Below, piece by piece: positions 34,567 to 41,763 of a DNA stretch of 64,000 nt. Origin of the DNA: Lachnoclostridium phytofermentans. GTDB lineage: Bacteria; Bacillota; Clostridia; Lachnospirales; Lachnospiraceae. Position 1 is the first letter of the stretch; each line of letters starts with the position of its first letter. The position numbers and the translations under genes were made by a program. The stretch is from assembly GCF_000733755.1 (NCBI RefSeq), contig NZ_JPOF01000006.1, forward strand, positions 186,001 through 250,000, given 5' to 3'. Under the pieces are notes generated by a model. The model searched no databases. It saw only the letters and a program-made list of their open reading frames with translations, and was not told where the DNA came from.

Positions 34567-34613
34567 GTAATACTATTTATCTTATTACTTATCAATATTC
34601 TTTTTTCAAAGAA
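34567..34613 (-). repeat. Diverged promoter-type module
   Basis: Minus strand: TTGATAAGTAATAAGATAAA then TAGTATTAC, giving TTGATA-17 bases-TATTAC, about 35 bases before the ACG start of the 68-residue gene. The left part is eroded (TTTTTTCAAAGAAC). Confidence 0.5.
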
Positions 34614-34725
34614 CTCTTACTTCATGAAATAATAATTTACTGATGTAACTATTATATTATCTCTTTCGTTTTATGATTTTTCGTCTTTGAATGCACCATA
34701 AACATCTAAAGTAGGTTACAAATCA

Positions 34726-34917
34726 TTAACTTATAGATTTAGGCACAATTTCAAAATCCACTTCGATGGTGTCATTATCAATCTCATCATCTTCATTCGG
34801 ATAATAAAATAAAAATTCCGCTGTATATTTACCAATAGGTAATTTAAAACTTGTTAAAGGCGAATAGTACAAAGGTTTTTTTATTTGCAGTTGTGACGGA
34901 AAGCCAAATGGGTTATT
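34726..34917 (-). pseudogene. 5'-truncated relic of the beta-sandwich-type family
   Basis: A 63-codon open frame with no start codon: PSQLQIKKPLYYSPLTSFKL, PIGKYTAEFLFYYPNEDDE, IDNDTIEVDFEIVPKSIS and stop. It aligns with the C-terminal half of the relic at 28490-28846, which has a stop codon where this copy has Lys. The N-terminal half has been replaced by the 3' end of the DUF5131 gene at 34921. Confidence 0.65.
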
Positions 34918-34920
34918 TTA

Positions 34921-35643
34921 TCAGAACAATCTTTTTCCATCTGAAATATCAATACCAAGCGCTTTTGCTACACTGGTTTGTTTAAATGGATTTATTTTTT
35001 CCACCATGCCATCATGTTTAAAAAGTGAGCCTGTATTTTTAAACCAAAATGTTACATCTGCTTTTACACATTGTTCACGAATATTAAGCACCCAATCATA
35101 GTCACATACACGGGCTTCTCGCCCTGTTTCACCACCAACAGTAACATGGTCTACTCCATGAAGATACGGTGTCAAATCTATCGTTTCTAAAAGTGGTGCA
35201 CAAGCAATAAACCGCCGCTTTATCGGATAAGATAAAAAGAGTGGAAGTCTGTAATTAGCAATTTCTTGATTCTCGACAGTGCAGCCAATATTCACATTGT
35301 CATAGCCTGCACCCCAATCGGATGGGAGTGATACGAGAAAACGGTCAATCCGCTTTGTTAAAATCAAGAAATCAATATCTGTTCTTTCCTTGATGATAGC
35401 CCAAATGTCTTTACGCCACTCGTCTGCTTCTGGCAGGAAAAAGTCAGTCGCAAAACAGGTTGCAAGAATTTTATTGCCTTTGATATTGTACTCGCCCTTT
35501 GCGTTTTTTCTTATGGGCCAATCGAACTTATCTGTTTTTTGTATCGTGCTTTGACCATAGCGTTTCGCATGTGGCCCATAAAAATAGCAATTAGTGCAAC
35601 CATCGCTTATTTTATAACAGCCTGTCCACGGCTCCCAGTTCAT
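34921..35643 (-). CDS. DUF5131 family protein (phage Gp37/Gp68-like)
   Basis: A 240-residue protein. NWEPWTGCYKISDGCTNCYF, with its Cys-x6-Cys-x2-Cys pattern, and AKRYGQ are the DUF5131 signature; FATDFFLPEADEWRKDIWAI, DFLILTKRIDRF and HVTVGGETGREARVCDYDWV complete the family blocks. Members resemble radical-SAM enzymes and are often encoded on phages; the activity is unknown. The block 34921-37064 is visibly richer in G+C than its surroundings, which suggests separate transfer together with the next two genes. AAAGGAGG lies 6 bases before the ATG. Confidence 0.88.
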   Translation of the reverse strand: MNWEPWTGCYKISDGCTNCYFYGPHAKRYGQSTIQKTDKFDWPIRKNAKGEYNIKGNKILATCFATDFFLPEADEWRKDIWAIIKERTDIDFLILTKRIDRFLVSLPSDWGAGYDNVNIGCTVENQEIANYRLPLFLSYPIKRRFIACAPLLETIDLTPYLHGVDHVTVGGETGREARVCDYDWVLNIREQCVKADVTFWFKNTGSLFKHDGMVEKINPFKQTSVAKALGIDISDGKRLF

Positions 35644-35702
35644 AGCGTTCCTCCTTTGTTTAGAGTAAAATAGCTGCTTTGATTTACCAAAGCCGCCATG
35701 TA

Positions 35703-36173
35703 TTACATACCAAAGCCCAACGCATACTCTTTTACAACTTCAAGAGGAAACATTGTGCGTGTAGCCACTTCTTCTGCCGACATGCCTTGATTAAAAAAGC
35801 GTTTGATAACTGTGGTCATATCCTCTGCAATTTCGACAATGTGCTTGTCGGGGTCATATACCCGAATGTCACGCTGCCCCCACGGGTATTCTTTAATATC
35901 ATGTACCCATTGCAAACTGGATATGCTATTCATTTCGGCATACACCTTGTCCAAATCTTCTACTTCAAAATAGACTTGAAAGTTATGTGACTGCTCTTTC
36001 GTACTATCATCTGCCAAGCCAACGAGATCAGCATATCCTTGTTGCAGCGAAAAGCCCTCAAAAGTCACATGTACACCAATGTCCATGACCGCATTTTGAT
36101 GAAGTACCTTTTCATAAAAGTATTTGGATGCGGCTATATCCTTAACCGCCAAAAGACAACCTTGATATTTCAT
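35703..36173 (-). CDS. VOC (glyoxalase/bleomycin-resistance fold) protein
   Basis: A 156-residue protein. The first 125 residues form a VOC module: MKYQGCLLAVKDIAASKYFY, a central VYFEVEDLDKVYAEM strand-helix and PWGQRDIRVYDPDKHIVEIA, where the final Glu is a typical metal ligand. A short C-terminal helix-rich tail (MSAEEVATRTMFPLEVVKE) follows. Substrate unknown. AAAGGAGG, placed in the end of the AraC gene, lies 8 bases before the ATG, and the two genes are 3 bases apart, so they form one operon. Confidence 0.88.
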   Translation of the reverse strand: MKYQGCLLAVKDIAASKYFYEKVLHQNAVMDIGVHVTFEGFSLQQGYADLVGLADDSTKEQSHNFQVYFEVEDLDKVYAEMNSISSLQWVHDIKEYPWGQRDIRVYDPDKHIVEIAEDMTTVIKRFFNQGMSAEEVATRTMFPLEVVKEYALGFGM

Positions 36174-36176
36174 TTT

Positions 36177-36998
36177 TCAATCCTCCTTTGAGGATATTGT
36201 ATCGTATATCTCTGTGCCGTCATAGTAAAAATCCGACATTGTTTTCAGATAATCTTGGGGTGAAACACCACTGATAGCCTTGAAATCTTTATCAAAATGG
36301 GCTTGGTCAAAATATCCGGCTTGTTGTGACAATGCCGCAAAAAAGCAGGGCGATTTTTGAATGTGCTTTAATACATAATTAAAGCGGGTTAAGCGTGCAA
36401 AGTCCTTAACATTCATTCCAATTTGTGTGCGGAACAATCGGTTTAACTGCCGTTCACTATAACAGGATTGTCTGGCAATCTCTTTCACTTGTAATTGTCC
36501 ATGATTATCAGAAATCGCTTTGGTTGCCAACAACAAAGCATCCGATACAACAGGTTTTTCCATACGTTTGTATAAAATTTTCTCGCAAGCATTTACTAAG
36601 TCGGTTACAGTTTTTGATGATGCAAAAACATAATGTAACGAATGGAACAACTCGTTGTCAATGTCTGCAAGCGAAAGGCGTTTGTCTGCAAACTCCGTCT
36701 GGCTTTGGTGTGTGATTTGATACAATCCATAGGGCGAAAGCTGGATAAGCAGCAGCATGTGATAACTATTTGGCTCTGCACCTAACAAAATAGGCGTGAG
36801 GGATGCGCCCCATAGTTCGGCAATGATTGTATTTCCATCGAAAGCAAGCGACAATGTTCCGCAAGCGTTAGGCATAAGCATATAATTCTCTGTAAACATA
36901 TCCTTAGACGGAAATACGATGTTGTAATATAGAATATATTTTCTCAATCCCACATGGGAGGGAAACATATTAAATTGTTTGTCACTTTTTAGAATCAA
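36177..36998 (-). CDS. AraC-family transcriptional regulator
   Basis: A 273-residue regulator with an N-terminal ligand-binding region and a C-terminal AraC domain (EIARQSCYSERQLNRLFRTQ, then AALSQQAGYFDQAHFDKDFK and ISGVSPQDYLKTM). The best start is a TTG at 36998 with AAAGGAGG 7 bases upstream; the upstream in-frame codons to 37064 belong to a UvrD relic region. It heads the operon with the VOC and probably DUF5131 genes and may control them. Confidence 0.88.
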   Translation of the reverse strand: MILKSDKQFNMFPSHVGLRKYILYYNIVFPSKDMFTENYMLMPNACGTLSLAFDGNTIIAELWGASLTPILLGAEPNSYHMLLLIQLSPYGLYQITHQSQTEFADKRLSLADIDNELFHSLHYVFASSKTVTDLVNACEKILYKRMEKPVVSDALLLATKAISDNHGQLQVKEIARQSCYSERQLNRLFRTQIGMNVKDFARLTRFNYVLKHIQKSPCFFAALSQQAGYFDQAHFDKDFKAISGVSPQDYLKTMSDFYYDGTEIYDTISSKED

Positions 36999-37290
36999 AA
37001 TGTTTCCTCCTTTTTTGATATATTCTAAATGTTTCTGCCTCCCTGTCATCAATAACAACAGCAACCCTTGGAAATTGCAGACCTTTTACTCCTTGGTGCG
37101 TAGCAAATCATGCATTTCCAGAAATATAGTTTTTATATTTTATTACCTCGGAAAATGGAGCTTTAAGTGATTGCTCGATGGCTTCCAACTTATTGTCTGT
37201 TTCATCATTCGAATCAATTTCAGCATCTGATGATTCAGAAACTACTTTCAAACTGTCAGGAATATCGAAAATGTTGTTGGATGCAAGTAG
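36982..37290 (-). pseudogene. Fragment of a UvrD-like DNA helicase gene with an internal TGA
   Basis: The frame reads LKVVSESSDAEIDSNDETDN, KLEAIEQSLKAPFSEVIKYK, NYISGNA, then TGA, then FATHQGVKGLQFPRVAVVID and DDREAETF. The THQGVKGLEFPRV-type block is a UvrD/Rep family motif. The 5' end is cut at 37290, exactly where a long repeat copy begins, and the 3' end runs into the start of the AraC gene, so both ends are missing. Confidence 0.7.
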
Positions 37291-37418
37291 TTAACAGCAA
37301 ACCAATAATCATATGATATCACCACGAAAAAATTATGTCTACCAATTTATACCTATGCTACTATCAACTATCAATATTCAATTTTAAATGTACAAAATAA
37401 CTAAATATTAAGTTACCC
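37291..37418 (-). repeat. Long repeat copy 2, abutting the UvrD relic
   Basis: Follows 30578-30712 from CAATAATCATATGATATCAC through the promoter-type module (37361-37393) to AACTAAATATTAAGTTACCC. On the minus strand it gives TTGATA-17 bases-TATAAA directed at the UvrD relic. Its right edge is followed by the IS110 remnant. Confidence 0.75.
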
Positions 37419-37425
37419 AATACGA

Positions 37426-37934
37426 AACAGCTGCTAATTCCATTACTACTCGCAATCAGGATACCACCCATCCCTCGCTCTTTCTCAATGCCTTTTAATG
37501 CTAAAACAAGCTAGTACTTCTTCCGACTTATTAATGCGTCAAATGCAGTCTATTGCATATACACTACCAGAGTATCCTGTAGTTAGAGCTATGCATGGGG
37601 TTGGTGATCGTTTAGCTCCTCTCTTAATCGCTGAAATAGGGGATATCCGTCGTTTTACTAGTGCCAAAGCGCTTAATGCTTATGCTGGTAACGATGCTCC
37701 TCCCTATCAATCAGGACAGTTTGAAGGAACAAACCGACATATCTCTAAGCGTGGCTCTTCATACTTAAGAAATCATGCACTCCCTAAAAGTACATAAACC
37801 TGAAGATGATGCAGTATACCAATTTATTCTAAAAAAAGAATCAGAAGGTAAGCATAAAACAGTTGCAAAATGGCAGGTGTAAATAAATTTTTACATATTT
37901 ACTACGCTAGAGTAATGGAAGTATATAAATAAAT
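37426..37934 (+). pseudogene. IS110-family transposase remnant
   Basis: The open frame 37498-37797 encodes MRQMQSIAYTLPEYPVVRAM then HGVGDRLAPLLIAEIGDIRR and NAYAGNDAPPYQSGQFEGTN, the Transposase_20 domain of IS110 elements. Coding resumes in other frames downstream: EDDAVYQFILKKESEGKHKT, VAKW, then after another shift AGVNKFLHIYYARVMEVYK and stop at about 37931. The N-terminal DEDD domain is absent. It is a dead fragment with at least two frameshifts and no recognisable ends. Confidence 0.8.
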
Positions 37935-38010
37935 TTCCTCTTTTTTCATCATGAATTTTCATGACCTTTATTAAAGTTACCCTTTTTTATGTAAAACATT
38001 TTTCAAAAAA

Positions 38011-38676
38011 CTATTGACAACTATTAGCAAGTTTCGTACTAAATAATTCTGTTATAGCGATGAACCCTAATGGAACATACATAAAAAGCAGAGTTAGTCT
38101 TTGCCATATTCCTTCATATGCTATTATTGTATCTTGGAATTCAGGTTTATCTGCCAAAACAAATAAAACAAAGAATATTAATGCGAGAACGAAACAAACA
38201 ATAAAGAATATATCGATTATTTTATCACCATTTTTTATAGATAAAATAGCCAAAAGTAGCGATACAAACAATAAAAACATAAAACCCATAGCCGAAAAAG
38301 CTCCATGCACTTTTGAAGCCATAGTAACAACTTCCTTGCTCTCGTTAACGCTGAAAATACCAGATATTATACCTGCACCTATCGCAAAAGTTAATATCAA
38401 AATGATAGTAGCAACAGAATAACCTTTTGATACAGAATAATATCTTAGTTTAATAAGATTACATGAAATAATCAGTAACACACCCAAGATTACCAGCCAA
38501 ATATTATAGATTCCGCGCACAGGACTCTTTGGATTTCCTAACGAACTCATAACCATTGTGGTATGCTTATAATCTCTATAAAATAATGCAAGTACATATG
38601 GAACTACAAAATCACCAATAACAGCAATCAATAGCAAACCGCTCAATAACTTTTTGTTTTCTATTATCTCAAACAT
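38011..38676 (-). CDS. DUF998 family membrane protein
   Basis: A 221-residue protein with about six membrane segments. The LFYRDYKHTTMVMSSLGNPK segment followed by SPVRGIYNIWLVILG is typical of DUF998, an integral membrane family of unknown function. AAGGAG lies 6 bases before the ATG. A promoter-type repeat module ends 33 bases upstream. It looks intact. Confidence 0.82.
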   Translation of the reverse strand: MFEIIENKKLLSGLLLIAVIGDFVVPYVLALFYRDYKHTTMVMSSLGNPKSPVRGIYNIWLVILGVLLIISCNLIKLRYYSVSKGYSVATIILILTFAIGAGIISGIFSVNESKEVVTMASKVHGAFSAMGFMFLLFVSLLLAILSIKNGDKIIDIFFIVCFVLALIFFVLFVLADKPEFQDTIIAYEGIWQRLTLLFMYVPLGFIAITELFSTKLANSCQ

Positions 38677-38708
38677 GACTTCTCCTTAATATTACTGTCT
38701 TTAGTAAA

Positions 38709-38756
38709 AGAATACTACATATCCTTCCAACTATCAATATTCAATTTCCAATGTTC
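38709..38756 (-). repeat. Promoter-type repeat module upstream of the DUF998 gene
   Basis: Minus strand: GAACATTGGAAAT, TGAATATTGATAGTTGG, AAGGATATGTAGTATTCT. TTGATA-17 bases-TATTCT ends 33 bases before the DUF998 start, the same geometry as at the HD and CPBP genes. Confidence 0.75.
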
Positions 38757-38861
38757 GCCATTATCTTTTTTTATCCTGTGTATTACAACTTAATAGTTTA
38801 ATTTACAAAATTTACATTGCGTTTCGCCTTATTTATACAAATAGCTATTGATGATTTCTTC

Positions 38862-39586
38862 CTATGTTTGGTATAATCCAAGTAAGGAGGTGATGATTTG
38901 ATACATTGCTATTCTTTTCATTGTCTTGTCTGCTAACGGTCTTACTGCTCTTAATCCGTATTTTTCTTTGATTTCTTCGGATGTATCAAATATGCTAGGA
39001 CAAGGAAGTGAAAAGTCTATACATTCATAAGCTGGAACATACGGTTTTAATAAACCATTTAGTACAGCCTTGCTATTTCGTTCCCCATGTGTTGGCTCTG
39101 GCCAAACAATTGGTTTGCTATCACACCTAGTAATCATAAAGAACCTTTTTCTCTTTGTTGGAGCACCATAATCACATGCTGTTAGCTCATTAAACTCTAC
39201 ATCATAACCTAGATTCTTAAGCTGGCTTACAAACTTATCAAATGTCTTTCCTTTATCTTCTAATACTCTCATACATTCGTTGAACCCTTGTTTTAAATCC
39301 TGTCTCCATGTATCGGAGTTAAGCTTTCCGTACTTCTTGGCCAACCATGAACTTTCACCTGCGTTGATTAAGTGTGGAGGATCATATACTACTAATTGAA
39401 ATGTATTATCTTTAAAAGGCATATTCCGAAAGTCTGCAATAATATCTGGCTTAACTTCAAGTTTCCTACCGTCGCATAGTGTATCTTCAATGTCCGGTTA
39501 TCCATGAAAACTACATTTTCATTTCGCTTATCAAACCAAAACATTCGACTACCGCAACACGCATCTAAAATTGGTTTTATTCCTAT
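38862..39586 (-). pseudogene. Chimeric relic of two phage-type DNA methyltransferase genes
   Basis: The 5' part encodes KPILDACCGSRMFWFDKRNE, then after a frameshift near 39500 IEDTLCDGRKLEVKPDIIAD and MPFKDNTFQLVVYDPPHLIN, a phage-type SAM methyltransferase with a DPPH catalytic motif. After RVLEDKG it switches to KTFDKFVSQLKNLGYDVEFN, LTACDYGAPTKRKRFFMI and AVRPLADKTMKRIA, the C-terminal part of a cytosine-5 methyltransferase. The start position holds ATA (39586), 7 bases after AAAGGAGG, where ATG is expected. The C-terminus is also cut after KRIA. An intact-looking frame of 186 codons (38862-39422) is only part of this. Confidence 0.75.
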
Positions 39587-39601
39587 CGCCTCCTTTGCCT
39601 G

Positions 39602-39718
39602 TTAGTTAACTAAATCTCGAGGTTTACCCCACTTATAAAATTCATATATTGCTCTATTAAAATTGTATAAGATACCACCTTTTGAAAAATACTTATTAAG
39701 ACCCCAATTTATATGGTT
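39602..39718 (-). pseudogene. Tail of an unknown, probably phage gene
   Basis: A 38-residue frame without a start, NHINWGLNKYFSKGGILYNF then NRAIYEFYKWGKPRDLVN and stop, 15 bases before the start site of the methyltransferase relic. The tight spacing suggests it was the gene upstream in the same operon. Confidence 0.35.
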
Positions 39719-39751
39719 TTAAAAATAACAAGTCTAGAAAGGAGTTACGAG

Positions 39752-39910
39752 ATGACTAATAATCCAAACCATAATTTTCAAAAAGATAAAGTACCATATA
39801 GCCCTAGTAAAGGTGTGGTAACAGAGAAAACTGAGAAAGACGCACAAAGTATAACAACATCCAATACTACGAAAAACATATCTTCAAAAACTCAGAATAA
39901 AGAGTACTAA
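39752..39910 (+). CDS. Small hydrophilic protein (52 residues)
   Basis: From the ATG at 39752, with AGAAAGGAG 7 bases upstream, the frame gives MTNNPNHNFQKDKVPYSPSK then GVVTEKTEKDAQSITTSNTT and a Lys/Ser/Asn-rich end. It has no hydrophobic segment and is probably disordered. A strong terminator follows 8 bases after the stop. The clean signals make it a real gene; function unknown. Confidence 0.65.
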   Translation: MTNNPNHNFQKDKVPYSPSKGVVTEKTEKDAQSITTSNTTKNISSKTQNKEY

Positions 39911-39917
39911 CAAAGCA

Positions 39918-39947
39918 AAAAGTGAGGCAGTTAATTGCCTCACTTTT
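39918..39947 (+). terminator. Terminator of the 52-residue gene
   Basis: AAAAGTGAGGCA and TGCCTCACTTTT form a perfect 12-bp stem with a 6-base loop. Its symmetry also suits the convergent CE12 gene. Confidence 0.85.
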
Positions 39948-39998
39948 ATCATATAATAACATGTTCTCTATTAATTATAAGTCAATCTATGATTATTA

Positions 39999-41348
39999 CT
40001 ACATTTTAGAAAACCCACATAAAAACTCCAACTCCTTCGTTACATCCGCAGGAGATTTCGCATATACTCCGGAAAAAGGAATCTGATATCCTGCTGCATG
40101 CTCAGGTGGAGTATCGTAAACTGCATTCATAGGCTTTTGTGGTAGAACAAGAGTATCTTCTGGTATTAAGGCTTTCGGCTTATCTGTAAGATATTTCGAA
40201 AGTTCAGGAATCTTTTTCATTTCATCTGCTACAAAAGAAGCAAATAAATATCCACCAAAATCATTGCTGTGTGTATAATCCCCTGGATAGAAATAGCGTT
40301 TTGACTTCTCAAGTCCATGTTCTAAGATGAAGTCCTTGCTTCGCTTATGTAAATCGATGACAGGAATATGATACTCGTCCCCAATTCTTTTACACGCTTT
40401 ATCATAGTCCACAAGTAAATCTACATAATCAGTCCCATCCTCCCTCCAAGTATTACGTGATAATGGAGTTACAAGGACAGGGAATAACCCAGCTTTTTTG
40501 CACTCTTTCATGTAGCAAATCAGATTATTGCGATAACCTTCCTCTGCTTTTAGATGCTCTAGTTTCTGATCATTGTGACCAAATTGAAACAGTACAATAT
40601 CACCAGGCTTTGCTAGACGAGTTAAGATATCGTAATGCCCTTCGCTTTTAAAACTCTCTGTTGTTAAACCAGAATGAGCATGATTTGATACAGCTACCTC
40701 TGTGGACAAATAGGCAGACAAAGACTGTCCCCATCCACAATAGCAAGCATAAGGTTCATATGGATATCCACTTGGTTGATCGGTAACGGTAGAATCTCCT
40801 GCAAGAAAAATAGTTTTAGATTCTACGCTTTGAATTTGTACCTGAGAAATACGTATTCCATCGCCAATCAAAGTAAAATCCACACTTCGATCCATCCAAG
40901 GCTTCGTATAGTCTCTTGGAATAATATCACTCACATTAACAAGGAAGGAATAGGTAAGCTCTTCTTTACTTTCAAGATTTCTATCATGAAAACATAAGTG
41001 CCTCCTCCCACCAAACAAAGTGAGCGACTTCACTCCTTCTTTTCCTGCCTTTAATTTTAATGTAATCAGATAATTTCCTTCGCTTTCTACATCTAGCTTA
41101 AAAAATAAAGGAACTGATACTGAAGTAGTGGAGCCATGGGATAATACTCCTTCCACATAACAACCATCTTCATCCTCCATTATTCTGGAGATTTCGTGGT
41201 CCATATACCAGTATAAGATATCAAACCCGCTATTTAACTCTGGTATCTTAAGCGTTTTATCTAAATCTCGTATGGTTTCCGTAATAAAGCCATAGCCTCG
41301 TTCTCTTGAATAAAGCATATCTTTATCAAGTTTTATCTGCTTGTTCAT
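39999..41348 (-). CDS. Rhamnogalacturonan acetylesterase (CE12, SGNH hydrolase)
   Basis: About 449 residues without a signal peptide. Residues 1-180 form a beta-rich N-terminal domain; the SGNH hydrolase domain follows with IFLAGDSTVTDQPSGYPYEP (nucleophile Ser), NHAHSG, LFQFGHNDQK (Asn) and YPGDYTHSNDFGGYLFAS (Asp and His of the triad). It removes acetyl groups from rhamnogalacturonan oligosaccharides, probably inside the cell. The start is set at the ATG at 41348 with AGGAAG upstream; a TTG at 41369 is in frame. It lies 10 bases after the hemerythrin gene. Its role joins it functionally with the GH105/GH112 locus 38 kb away. Confidence 0.88.
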   Translation of the reverse strand: MNKQIKLDKDMLYSRERGYGFITETIRDLDKTLKIPELNSGFDILYWYMDHEISRIMEDEDGCYVEGVLSHGSTTSVSVPLFFKLDVESEGNYLITLKLKAGKEGVKSLTLFGGRRHLCFHDRNLESKEELTYSFLVNVSDIIPRDYTKPWMDRSVDFTLIGDGIRISQVQIQSVESKTIFLAGDSTVTDQPSGYPYEPYACYCGWGQSLSAYLSTEVAVSNHAHSGLTTESFKSEGHYDILTRLAKPGDIVLFQFGHNDQKLEHLKAEEGYRNNLICYMKECKKAGLFPVLVTPLSRNTWREDGTDYVDLLVDYDKACKRIGDEYHIPVIDLHKRSKDFILEHGLEKSKRYFYPGDYTHSNDFGGYLFASFVADEMKKIPELSKYLTDKPKALIPEDTLVLPQKPMNAVYDTPPEHAAGYQIPFSGVYAKSPADVTKELEFLCGFSKM

Positions 41349-41358
41349 ACGCTTCTTC

Positions 41359-41748
41359 CTACTTTCCAATTAAGATATCACTACCAAGTATATGATTTAC
41401 AAGCCAATCACTAACATAATTAAGTAGCTCTAAACAGGATTGCTTTTGATCCTCATCGATTGCTTCTAAATCAAACCCTTCCATTTTTCCTAAAAATTCC
41501 TGATGCTCAATTTTTTGAGAGAATAACCGCTTGTAATTAATACTCACCATGTAATCCTCTTCATCTTTAAAGTGTTTCTTAGCATATTCTTTTAATCCAT
41601 CAATAACTTCAACTATGTAATCATATTTATCCGGAATAAATTCATTATTCAATATTTCATACAGTTGATCAGCCAATTCAAAAAGTTTTTTATGTTCCTC
41701 ATCAATTAAGGCAATACCCGTCATATACTCTGGTTTCATCTCGTACAT
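41359..41748 (-). CDS. Bacteriohemerythrin
   Basis: A 129-residue four-helix protein with the iron-ligand pattern of hemerythrins: IALIDEEHKKLFELAD, KKHFKDEEDYM, IEHQEFLGKM and VNHILGSD. It should bind a di-iron centre and O2, acting in oxygen sensing, storage or protection of an anaerobe. AGGA lies 9 bases before the ATG. It is the middle gene of a tight three-gene cluster with a cyclase-family gene (15 bases upstream) and the CE12 esterase (10 bases downstream). Confidence 0.9.
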   Translation of the reverse strand: MYEMKPEYMTGIALIDEEHKKLFELADQLYEILNNEFIPDKYDYIVEVIDGLKEYAKKHFKDEEDYMVSINYKRLFSQKIEHQEFLGKMEGFDLEAIDEDQKQSCLELLNYVSDWLVNHILGSDILIGK

Positions 41749-41763
41749 ATTCTCGTATCCTTT

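Noticed and set aside
26997-38860. True integron with attC sites
   Set aside because: The repeat ends read GTTGGTA, not the GTTRRRY core, and no integrase is in the window; only a cassette-like layout can be claimed.
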